Below are positions 1-5,827 of a stretch of DNA of 12,425 nucleotides, in pieces. The stretch is taken from contig CAAELC010000127.1 of NCBI GenBank assembly GCA_900756715.1, positions 1 through 12,425 on the forward strand, read 5' to 3'. Origin of the DNA: an uncultured Oscillospiraceae bacterium. Lineage in GTDB: Bacteria; Bacillota; Clostridia; Oscillospirales; Oscillospiraceae. Numbering within the stretch: position 1 is the stretch's first letter; each line of letters begins with the position of its first letter. The notes below the pieces were generated by a model that saw nothing but the letters and a program-made list of their open reading frames with translations, was not told the DNA's origin and searched no databases. Both the position numbers and the translations under genes were made by a program.

Positions 1-53
1 GATGGCCGGTTTTTAATCTGTCTTATTCCAATGTCCGCAAATAAAGTTCTCCG

Positions 54-869
54 TTATTCTTCATTTTTTTGTTCCGCTTTCTGCGGCAGGCAGCCAAAAT
101 GCATCAGTGCCTCCAGCACACCGCCGCCAATGCTCAGCGCCTTGTCTGACGACTGATAGCAATGCTCCTGCTTGCAGCGCGGATCAATATCCCCGCATTT
201 CATTCCCTTCGGCACCGTCAGGCCGCCCTGTAAAAGTCCCCGCAGGCAGCCGTCAATGGTGCACAGCATGGGTACGCCGTCCACCTCAGCGGCCACCTCT
301 CCGGCCTTCACCATCTGCCCGATCTCCATTTTCGGCTCAAAGATGCCTGCCGCCGGGGCGCGCAGCACCCGTTCCAGCCCATAGCCGCCGATCACCCCCG
401 GCACGCCGGTGTTCGGCAGGGGTGATCCGCTGTACAGCACCCGGCCAAGCGTGTGTCCCCGCATGGTTTCCACCGCCGCATGGCAATCCTCCCCGGCGGT
501 AAAGCCCGGCCCCACGCCGATTACCACCGGCGCGTCTGTAATGGCCGTGCCCAGATTCCGCTTGGCCAGAATTGCGTCTATTACTGCCCCGGGAGCCAGC
601 TGCCGGATGCAGCCCCCCTCCGGGTCTGCTATAACGGCGATTCCGCCGCTGCATGCAATCCGCTCCGCCTCCTCCGCAGACCCCGCTTTCCGGGCGGTCA
701 CATCCTCCACCGTGGCGGTGCCAAGGCGCAGAGCCTCGGAAAAGCACACCGTCCGCCGGATTGAGGTAGGCTCAAGCAGGTCGGTCATAATAATCTGATA
801 CCCGGCCCGATGCAGCCGCAGGGCAATGCCCGTGGCCAGATCCCCGGCGCCGCGAATGATAACTGCCAT
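54..869 (-). CDS. yqeB: YqeB, selenium-dependent molybdenum hydroxylase system protein (EF2563 type)
   Basis: A 271-residue cytoplasmic protein matching the short YqeB/EF2563 family, which co-occurs with selenium-dependent molybdenum hydroxylases (SDMH) and is thought to help mature or insert their labile selenium/molybdenum cofactor; the chemistry is not settled. Seen in the sequence: an N-terminal nucleotide-binding loop GAGDLATG (residues 7-14), the family block GVGPGFTAGEDCH (118-130), a C-terminal stretch from about 172 to 231 that resembles a barrel-sandwich fold, and KCGDIDPR (224-231) with nearby Cys225, Cys232 and Cys237 as possible ligands. E. coli YqeB is roughly twice as long, so this is the short form. 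The ATG has an AAAAGGAGC ribosome binding site (879-887). It diverges from yqeC, its usual functional partner. No SDMH structural gene lies in the window. Confidence 0.92.
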   Translation of the reverse strand: MAVIIRGAGDLATGIALRLHRAGYQIIMTDLLEPTSIRRTVCFSEALRLGTATVEDVTARKAGSAEEAERIACSGGIAVIADPEGGCIRQLAPGAVIDAILAKRNLGTAITDAPVVIGVGPGFTAGEDCHAAVETMRGHTLGRVLYSGSPLPNTGVPGVIGGYGLERVLRAPAAGIFEPKMEIGQMVKAGEVAAEVDGVPMLCTIDGCLRGLLQGGLTVPKGMKCGDIDPRCKQEHCYQSSDKALSIGGGVLEALMHFGCLPQKAEQKNEE

Positions 870-898
870 ATCCGTCTCGCTCCTTTTGTGTTTTCCCT

Positions 899-927
899 AT
901 TTTATCCCTGCCGCCTCCGGCTGTCAA
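899..927 (-). promoter_or_regulatory. Promoter of yqeB
   Basis: On the minus strand a perfect -35 TTGACA (922-927) is followed after 17 bp by TAAAAT (899-904), 29 bp upstream of the yqeB start codon. The -35 sits one base from the oppositely oriented -35 of yqeC. Confidence 0.7.
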
Positions 928-928
928 C

Positions 929-957
929 TGGACATTGCACGGCAGATGCGCTATAAT
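929..957 (+). promoter_or_regulatory. Promoter of yqeC
   Basis: TGGACA (929-934), a 17-bp spacer and a perfect TATAAT (952-957). Initiation near 964 would leave a leader of about 29 nt holding the ribosome binding site AAAGGAGG (976-983). Confidence 0.72.
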
Positions 958-992
958 TCCGGCAAAGAGTTCATCAAAGGAGGATACGCCCC

Positions 993-1664
993 ATGGAACT
1001 TTTTCGCCTGCTGGGCATTATCCCCGGCGTCACTGCCGTCATCGGCAGCGGAGGAAAATCCACACTTCTGCGCGTTCTGTCCCGGGAATTGCCCGGCCGG
1101 GTGCTTCTGTGTACCAGCACCCATTTTCTGGGCTATCCGGAGTATCCTGTCATCCTGAACCCCACCGAAGCTTCCCTTCGCCGCGCTTTTGCAGCCCACC
1201 CCGTGGTCTGTGCCGCCCGGCAGACAGAAAACGGCAAGCTTCGGGATTGTGGCCTGCCCTATGACCTGCTCGCCTCTCTTGCCGACTTTGTGGTGGTGGA
1301 GGCCGACGGCTCCCGCCGCCTGCCCTTGAAGGCCCACGCCCCTCATGAGCCTGTCATTCCCAGCCCCTGCAGCAAGACTGTATGCGTGGTGGGGCTTTCC
1401 GGGCTGAATCAGCCCATCTGCCGGACTGTCCACCGTCCGGAGCGTTTCTGTTCTCTGACCGGGGCCGCGGCAGAGGACGCCGCCACCCCGGAGCTTGTGG
1501 CCTGCGCCCTGCTGCGGGAGGGTCTGGCAGATACCTTCTTTCTCAATCAGGCCGATAATCAGGCTGCCCTGTCGCTTGCCCGCTGCCTGTCCGCCCCTCT
1601 CGCGGCCCATGGCTGCCGGGTCATCGCCGGCAGCCTGCAAGCAGGCGTATACACACCGCTCTGA
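993..1664 (+). CDS. yqeC: YqeC, selenium cofactor biosynthesis / hydroxylase accessory protein
   Basis: A 223-residue P-loop protein of the YqeC family, a marker of genomes with selenium-dependent molybdenum hydroxylases; it is presumed to act with YqeB in cofactor maturation, probably using a nucleotide. Seen: Walker A loop GSGGKST (residues 18-24), the family signature VVVEADGSRRLPLKAH (100-115), in which EADGSR fills the Walker B-like position, and NQAD (185-188), resembling the base-recognition motif of P-loop GTPases. The length is normal for the family. The start is fixed by AAAGGAGG nine bases upstream. It diverges from yqeB over 123 bp, so the two can be co-regulated without being co-transcribed. 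What YqeC does biochemically remains inference. Confidence 0.92.
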   Translation: MELFRLLGIIPGVTAVIGSGGKSTLLRVLSRELPGRVLLCTSTHFLGYPEYPVILNPTEASLRRAFAAHPVVCAARQTENGKLRDCGLPYDLLASLADFVVVEADGSRRLPLKAHAPHEPVIPSPCSKTVCVVGLSGLNQPICRTVHRPERFCSLTGAAAEDAATPELVACALLREGLADTFFLNQADNQAALSLARCLSAPLAAHGCRVIAGSLQAGVYTPL

Positions 1665-1720
1665 CCGTTCCATTCTCCCCCTGTATAAGCACCCTCTGTG
1701 GGAGACTTCCCCTCTGAATG

Positions 1721-1762
1721 CAACACAACCGCCCCTTCGTGTTGTTCTCTTTGCTCTCTTTC
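1721..1762 (+). terminator. Possible weak terminator after yqeC
   Basis: CAACAC (1721-1726) can pair with GTGTTG (1739-1744) around a 12-nt loop, followed by a pyrimidine-rich tract TTCTCTTTGCTCTCTTTC (1745-1762). The stem is short and the U tract is interrupted, so this is only a candidate. Confidence 0.35.
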
Positions 1763-1764
1763 AT

Positions 1765-1773
1765 TGGTATTAT
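1765..1773 (+). promoter_or_regulatory. Possible extended -10 promoter for the membrane protein-tetR-dehydrogenase operon
   Basis: TGG directly precedes TATTAT (1768-1773), giving an extended -10 about 30 bp before the start codon at 1804. A clear -35 is missing at the right distance; TTCTCT (1745-1750) is the only hexamer at 17 bp. Confidence 0.35.
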
Positions 1774-1803
1774 AGATCCATCAAATGAAGGAGGCAATCA
1801 TCC

Positions 1804-2157
1804 ATGAACACCGATAAAATTTACGCCGAACAGCTGGCCAACGAATACGCGCCCAAGGACACCTCCAAGGTGGTGGCCCTTCGCAAGCTGGATGCAAAAG
1901 CCAAGCGTCCCGCCAACATTTTCACCTACACCTTCGGCATCGTCGCCGCCCTGATTTTCGGCACCGGCATGTGCCTTGCCATGGGACAGATCGGCAGCGG
2001 CACCACCGGCAGTCTTGTGCTGGGCATCCTTGTGGGCATCATGGGAATGGCGGCCATGGGTGTCAACTATCCGATTTATAAAAAGCTGTTGGCCAACGGC
2101 AAGCAGAAGTACGCCTTTGAAATCATGGAATTGGCAAAAGAGATCAGTGAAAATTAA
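1804..2157 (+). CDS. Small two-helix membrane protein of unknown function
   Basis: A 117-residue protein I cannot assign to a function. An acidic/basic, soluble N-terminus (1-38) is followed by two hydrophobic segments at about 39-61 and 67-89, joined by a short Gly/Ser/Thr turn, then a charged C-terminal helix (92-117). The Gly-rich helices (GTGMCLAMG, LGILVGIMGMAAMG) suggest tight packing or oligomerisation. Charge distribution favours both ends in the cytoplasm. The start has AAGGAGG (1788-1794) nine bases upstream. Homologues in Clostridia are, from memory, often labelled uninformatively. The tetR gene begins 83 bp downstream on the same strand, so the protein may share its transcript, perhaps as a target or effector-linked membrane component. 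Confidence 0.8.
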   Translation: MNTDKIYAEQLANEYAPKDTSKVVALRKLDAKAKRPANIFTYTFGIVAALIFGTGMCLAMGQIGSGTTGSLVLGILVGIMGMAAMGVNYPIYKKLLANGKQKYAFEIMELAKEISEN

Positions 2158-2240
2158 GCATGAAGCGCACAAAATTGTCATTCTTATCGCCGTGTATATG
2201 CTGCTTCGCGGCAGAAATCTGAAAAAGGAGGTGGCGGCCC

Positions 2241-2834
2241 TTGAACAAATCCGAAAGTAAATATTTTGCCACCGCCGCAAAAATGGACGAGGCGTTTCTC
2301 TCGCTGCTGGAGAAGAAGGACTTCACCTACATCACCGTCAAGGAGATTTGCGCAGCGGCGAGGGTCAACCGCTCCACCTTTTATCTCCACTATGAAACGA
2401 TTTCCGACCTGCTGACGGAGAGCGTGGAGCACATGAACCGTCAGTTTCTGGACTATATGGCCCACGATTCGGAGGCCTTTGTCACCAAGCTGCACACCTG
2501 CCCATTGGAGCAGCTGTACCTTCTGACGCCGGAATACCTGACGCCCTATCTGAACTATATTCGCCAGCACCGCCGCCTGTTCCGCACGGCCACGGAGAAT
2601 GCCGCCGTGCTGGGACTGGACCAATCCTATGACCGGATGTGCCGCCATGTACTCACGCCCATTCTGGATCGTTACGGTGTGCCGGAAGATGAGCGTGCCT
2701 ATCGCATGGCATTTTCTATTCAGGGCCTTATGTCCATCATCACAGAGTGGCTCCGGCGGGACTGCACCGACCCCGTGGAGCGCATCATTTCCATCATGCA
2801 AGGGTGCATTCTACCCCATCGGGAGGAATCATGA
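2241..2834 (+). CDS. TetR/AcrR family transcriptional regulator (TTG start)
   Basis: A 197-residue one-component repressor-type regulator. The N-terminal DNA-binding domain is clear: DFTYITVKEICAAARVNRST followed by FYLHYETISDLL, the TetR helix-turn-helix with its FYxHF-like ending. The C-terminal part is a helical ligand-binding region whose ligand cannot be predicted. The start is TTG at 2241, chosen because AAGGAGG (2225-2231) lies nine bases upstream and because family-typical residues (SESKYFATAAKMDEAFLSLL) precede the first internal ATG at 2283. The stop codon overlaps the dehydrogenase start as ATGA (2831-2834), so the two are translationally coupled. It probably controls its own operon. 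Confidence 0.92.
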   Translation: MNKSESKYFATAAKMDEAFLSLLEKKDFTYITVKEICAAARVNRSTFYLHYETISDLLTESVEHMNRQFLDYMAHDSEAFVTKLHTCPLEQLYLLTPEYLTPYLNYIRQHRRLFRTATENAAVLGLDQSYDRMCRHVLTPILDRYGVPEDERAYRMAFSIQGLMSIITEWLRRDCTDPVERIISIMQGCILPHREES

Positions 2835-3868
2835 AAGCAGGAATTTATTTAGGACAGGAACATATCGAGCTGCGGGAACTGCCCACACCGGAGGTAGGAA
2901 ACAACGATGTGCTGGTACAGAACCTCTATTCCAGCGTCTGCGGCACAGATGTCGCCGTGTTCTTCCACGGCCCCAACACCGGCCATAAGGTCACGGTAGG
3001 CGGCGAATTCGGCCACGAAACGGTTTCCCGGGTGGTAAAGGTCGGAAAGAATATCACCGGCTTTGCCGTGGGCGAGCGGGTCTATCCCTACCCCCGTTAC
3101 GCCAAGGATGATACAAAGCGCGCCGGCGCCATCGGCGGCTTTTCCGAGTATATTCTCATCCCCAATGCAAAGCGCAATCATTCCCTCTATGCGGTGGATG
3201 CCCGCATTTCCGACAGGCTGGCAAGCCTCATCGAGCCGTTTACTGTGGGGTGCCGTGCCGCCCGTCGGGGGATGCTTTCCTGCGGCGCAGGGCAGTATGT
3301 GACCGGACAGAATGCCGTGGTATTTGGCACCGGCACCATCGGCATTGCCGCCGCAGTCGCCTTTAAGCACTTTGGCATGAATCAGGTCATGGTGTGCGAC
3401 CACTCCGACTTCCGCCTGCATCTGGCGGAGCAGCTGGGCTTTGCCACCTGCAATCCCTCAACAGAGGATTTTGCCGCAAAGGCCGAAGCTTATTTCGGCG
3501 CAGCGCCGTCTCTCAGCGGCCCCACCGCCAATATCGACTGCTGGCTGGACGCCGCCGGCGCAGAAAGCATTCTGGATGACTTCCTGCGTCTGGGGAAAAT
3601 TGAAAGCCGCTTCGTCTCTGTGGCGGTAAATAATAAGCCCCGCAGCATCGACCTGCTGCACATGACTTACGCCCAGCAGAGTATCATCGGCTCCGGCGGC
3701 TACATGCCGGAGGATGTGCAGTCCGTACAGGAAATCATGTCCGGCGGCAGGTGGAATCTGGAAAGCATCATCACCCACGAGTTTTCGCTGCCCCAGCTGG
3801 AACAGGCCATCCGCACGGCGGGAGATGTGAACCACGCGGGAAATGTCGTGATACGGATGTGTCCCTGA
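2831..3868 (+). CDS. Zinc-binding medium-chain alcohol dehydrogenase family protein
   Basis: A 345-residue medium-chain dehydrogenase/reductase, expected to oxidise or reduce an alcohol or aldehyde with NAD(P). Catalytic zinc ligands are visible: Cys37 in CGTD, His62 and Glu63 in GEFGHE, and Glu135 in IEPFTVG. The cofactor Rossmann loop is VFGTGTIG (164-171). The structural-zinc lobe that normally carries four Cys after the GHE motif is replaced by a Cys-free stretch (about 83-104), so this protein likely binds only the catalytic zinc. The true start is the ATG at 2831, overlapping the tetR stop and preceded by GGGAGG at short spacing (four bases); an in-frame start at 2747 would only add tetR-overlapping residues. 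The substrate is unknown. Control by the adjacent TetR protein is inferred. Confidence 0.9.
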   Translation: MKAGIYLGQEHIELRELPTPEVGNNDVLVQNLYSSVCGTDVAVFFHGPNTGHKVTVGGEFGHETVSRVVKVGKNITGFAVGERVYPYPRYAKDDTKRAGAIGGFSEYILIPNAKRNHSLYAVDARISDRLASLIEPFTVGCRAARRGMLSCGAGQYVTGQNAVVFGTGTIGIAAAVAFKHFGMNQVMVCDHSDFRLHLAEQLGFATCNPSTEDFAAKAEAYFGAAPSLSGPTANIDCWLDAAGAESILDDFLRLGKIESRFVSVAVNNKPRSIDLLHMTYAQQSIIGSGGYMPEDVQSVQEIMSGGRWNLESIITHEFSLPQLEQAIRTAGDVNHAGNVVIRMCP

Positions 3869-3938
3869 GTCTGCACACCTGTAGGCCATCCAGTTTTTTC
3901 TCCCTTCCGCATAAATTCAAGCCCGCATTAAAACGCAG

Positions 3939-3986
3939 GAATGCGCGTTCCGGTTTTTCCGCTGGAACGCGCATTCTTTCTCTTTT
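3939..3986 (+). terminator. Strong intrinsic terminator after the dehydrogenase gene
   Basis: GAATGCGCGTTCC (3939-3951) pairs perfectly over 13 bp with GGAACGCGCATTC (3964-3976), and TTTCTCTTTT follows. It lies between the convergent dehydrogenase and threonine-synthase-like genes. On the minus strand the downstream tract is weaker, so it mainly serves the plus strand. Confidence 0.88.
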
Positions 3987-4054
3987 ATGGCAAAACCGTT
4001 GCCCTCATTCCCGCGGGAAAGCATCTGCCATCGGGTCAACGCATTTTCCCGGTA

Positions 4055-5296
4055 TCACTCCACCGTCACGCCGCGTTTGGCAAAGCCTTCCACCATCAGG
4101 TTCAGATCCGGCTCGATGTGCAGGGGCTCACCGGCGGATTTGATGGCGTTGGCCACATCCTTCAGGCCGTTTCCGGTGACAACGCTCACCACCGTGGCGT
4201 CCTTTTCAATCAACCCCGCCTCGCAGGCTTTTTTCAGCGCCGCCGTGCCGGTCACGCCCGCAGGCTCTCCAAACACGCCGCAGGTGCGGCCCAGCAGCCG
4301 CTGCGCGGCCAGAATTTCCTCGTCAGTGACGCAAACGGCGATGCCGTTGGACTCCCGGATGGCCGCCAGCGCCTTGTCGGCGTTCCGTGGCACGCCCACA
4401 GAGATGGAGTCTGCGATGGTATTTTCCTCCATAGGCTCCCAATCCCTGTTCTCCTGAATCGCCCGGTTGATGGGATAGCAGCCGTAGGACTGGGCAGAAA
4501 TCAGCCGGGGCAGCTTGTCGATAAAGCCGATGGCGTACAGATCCTTAAAGCCCTTCCACACACCGGCAATGGTGCAGCCGTCGCCCACGGAAATAGCCAG
4601 ATAGTCCGGCATCTCCCAATTCAGCTGCTCTGCAATCTCCAGCGCCACCGTTTTCTTTCCCTCGGAAAGATAGGGATTGATGGCGGCATTGCGGTTGTAC
4701 CAGCCGTACTTCTCAATGGCCTCGGCAGACATCTTGAAGGTCTCCTCGTAGTTTCCCTTGACAGAGATGACATTGGCGCCGAAGATCATCAGCTGAGCCA
4801 CCTTTCCCTTGGGGGCGCGCTCCGGGACGAAGATATAGGTCTTGAAGCCTGCGGCAGCGGCATTGCCCGCCAGCGAGCTGGCTGCATTACCGGTGGAGGA
4901 GCAGGCAATGGTCTTGGCCCCGGCCTCATAGGCCTTGGCCACGGCCATGGCGCTGGCGCGATCCTTCAGGCTGGCGGTGGGGTTCTGGCCGTCATCCTTC
5001 ACCCACAGCTTCCGGATGCCCAGCATCTCGGCCAGCTTTGGCTCCTCATACAGGGGGCTCCAGCCCACCCGCAGCGGGGTGTCGGGAGTCGTCTCCTCCA
5101 CAGGCAGCAGCTCGCGATAGCGCCACATGGAGCGGTTTTCCCGCTTGGCCAGTTTTTCCTTGGTCAGAACGCTTTTGACGTAGTCGTAATCATACACGAT
5201 GTCCAGAATGCCGCCGCACTGGCAGTTGGTCAGGTCCGGGGTCGCCTCGTAGGTCTTCCCGCAGCGGACACACTTGCCGTACTTCACATTTTTCAT
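4055..5296 (-). CDS. Threonine synthase family PLP-dependent enzyme
   Basis: A 413-residue fold-type-II PLP enzyme of the threonine synthase family. An N-terminal zinc-ribbon-like motif CVRC...CQC (Cys9, Cys12, Cys25, Cys27) precedes the catalytic domain. The PLP lysine is Lys111 in NPTASLKDRA; SSTGNAASS (133-141) is the Asn-loop that holds the cofactor ring; GDGCTIAG and VTGNGLKD supply the phosphate-binding and C-terminal motifs. True threonine synthases convert O-phosphohomoserine to threonine. Here no homoserine dehydrogenase or homoserine kinase gene is nearby, and the neighbours are SDMH/ureide genes, so a related beta-replacement or elimination on another phosphorylated or diamino substrate is possible (inference). 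TGAGGT lies eight bases before the ATG. The RHH gene ends 27 bp upstream on the same strand, implying a two-gene operon. Confidence 0.88.
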   Translation of the reverse strand: MKNVKYGKCVRCGKTYEATPDLTNCQCGGILDIVYDYDYVKSVLTKEKLAKRENRSMWRYRELLPVEETTPDTPLRVGWSPLYEEPKLAEMLGIRKLWVKDDGQNPTASLKDRASAMAVAKAYEAGAKTIACSSTGNAASSLAGNAAAAGFKTYIFVPERAPKGKVAQLMIFGANVISVKGNYEETFKMSAEAIEKYGWYNRNAAINPYLSEGKKTVALEIAEQLNWEMPDYLAISVGDGCTIAGVWKGFKDLYAIGFIDKLPRLISAQSYGCYPINRAIQENRDWEPMEENTIADSISVGVPRNADKALAAIRESNGIAVCVTDEEILAAQRLLGRTCGVFGEPAGVTGTAALKKACEAGLIEKDATVVSVVTGNGLKDVANAIKSAGEPLHIEPDLNLMVEGFAKRGVTVE

Positions 5297-5323
5297 GGTG
5301 TTTACCTCATTTATAAAATTGTT

Positions 5324-5497
5324 TTAGTCTTCGTCATCCTGCAAATTTTCCAACGCCACGCGCACCGCCTCCACCACGAAGGCGGAAAAAGTGCAATCCT
5401 GTCCACGGATAGCATCCTCCACCCGTTCGATCAAATCATTGGGAAAACGAATGCTTTTATTGGTGGATGACGGTGTTTTTGGGATTTTGAATTTCAT
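5324..5497 (-). CDS. Ribbon-helix-helix (CopG/Arc-type) small DNA-binding protein
   Basis: A 57-residue protein with a ribbon-helix-helix plan: beta strand NKSIRFP (13-19), helix A about 20-31 (NDLIERVEDAIR), a turn, helix B about 37-52 (FSAFVVEAVRVALENL) and an acidic tail. Such proteins dimerise through the strand and bind short operator repeats. I chose the ATG at 5497 because GAGGTG lies seven bases upstream; an in-frame ATG at 5518 has no ribosome binding site. It precedes the threonine-synthase-like gene by 27 bp and is preceded by several inverted repeats, so autoregulation of this operon is likely. The N-terminal extension KIPKTPSST is basic and may contact DNA. It could alternatively be a solitary antitoxin-like protein, but no toxin gene is adjacent. 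Confidence 0.85.
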   Translation of the reverse strand: MKFKIPKTPSSTNKSIRFPNDLIERVEDAIRGQDCTFSAFVVEAVRVALENLQDDED

Positions 5498-5509
5498 CGC
5501 AAGCACCTC

Positions 5510-5588
5510 GCAATACATTTGTCATACATATGGTATTGCATTTTGCCGCAAAATCATGCATTATATATGTAGTACAAAATATAATGCA
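5510..5588. promoter_or_regulatory. Cluster of inverted repeats, probable operator region
   Basis: Between the divergent RHH gene and the small plus-strand gene are three perfect inverted repeats: GCAATAC (5510-5516) with GTATTGC (5533-5539); the near-continuous palindrome ATTTTGC-C-GCAAAAT (5540-5554); and TGCATTATAT (5557-5566) with ATATAATGCA (5579-5588). They overlap both the predicted RHH promoter and its start site, which fits operators for the RHH protein. The region is strikingly AT-rich compared with its surroundings. Confidence 0.6.
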
Positions 5589-5589
5589 A
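5560..5589 (-). promoter_or_regulatory. Promoter of the RHH-threonine synthase-like operon
   Basis: On the minus strand TTGCAT (5584-5589), an 18-bp spacer and a perfect TATAAT (5560-5565). The predicted start near 5553 falls in the ATTTTGC palindrome. Confidence 0.55.
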
Positions 5590-5602
5590 GGAGGATATTC
5601 AA

Positions 5603-5770
5603 ATGTCGGAAAATATGCAGCAGGAGTTTCCCGCCTATTACACCGCCCTGTGCGCACGGGTGGCGGACGCCATCGACGCCCTGGAGCGGCAGGATTACGG
5701 GGCCGCAAGGGATTTGCTGATTTCAGGAATGCAGGAGGCGGAGGAGATCATCCTCACGCAGGGGGAATGA
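5603..5770 (+). CDS. Small hypothetical protein (55 aa)
   Basis: A short open frame with a textbook ribosome binding site (AAGGAGG, 5589-5595) seven bases before its ATG. The product starts MSENMQQEFPAYYTALCARV and looks like an acidic two-helix protein: helices at about 8-29 and 33-52, rich in Ala, Glu and Leu, with a single Cys17. I do not recognise a family. It diverges from the RHH gene across the repeat-rich region and ends ten bases before a hairpin, so it may belong to the RHH regulon. Coding status rests on the ribosome binding site, the clean codon use and the flanking signals; a chance frame remains possible. Confidence 0.6.
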   Translation: MSENMQQEFPAYYTALCARVADAIDALERQDYGAARDLLISGMQEAEEIILTQGE

Positions 5771-5780
5771 AATAATCAAA

Positions 5781-5800
5781 GGCGGGGCGAAAGCCCCGCC
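5781..5800. terminator. Hairpin between convergent genes, probable bidirectional terminator
   Basis: GGCGGGGC (5781-5788) pairs perfectly with GCCCCGCC (5793-5800) around a four-base loop. On the minus strand TTTGATTATTT follows, so it best serves the PLP enzyme gene ending at 5828. On the plus strand the tail (CTTGAGG) is poor, though the loop is the stable GAAA type. Confidence 0.75.
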
Positions 5801-5827
5801 CTTGAGGCGTACTGTATTGAATTTACC

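Noticed and set aside
935..957. TTGCAC at 935-940 as the -35 for the yqeC TATAAT
   Set aside because: The spacer would be only 11 bp; TGGACA at 929-934 gives 17 bp.
2160..2222. Possible 20-residue reading frame between the membrane protein and tetR genes
   Set aside because: No ribosome binding site and no recognisable feature; likely chance.
2747..2830. Upstream start for the dehydrogenase, giving 373 residues
   Set aside because: The added residues lie inside tetR in another frame and do not resemble a dehydrogenase N-terminus; MKAGIYLGQEHIELRE is the normal start.
3941..5470. Long plus-strand open frame (509 codons) opposite the threonine-synthase-like and RHH genes
   Set aside because: Its translation is low-complexity (Gly, His, Leu, Ala, Val rich) with no motif, has no ribosome binding site, and exists because GC-rich codons on the other strand avoid stops.
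5498..5518. Upstream in-frame ATG giving a 64-residue RHH protein
   Set aside because: No ribosome binding site precedes it, while the ATG at 5497 has GAGGTG at proper spacing.
5580..5585. Plus-strand TATAAT just before the 55-residue gene as its -10
   Set aside because: Transcription would begin inside or after the ribosome binding site at 5589-5595; it is better explained as part of the inverted repeat. The true plus promoter was not resolved.
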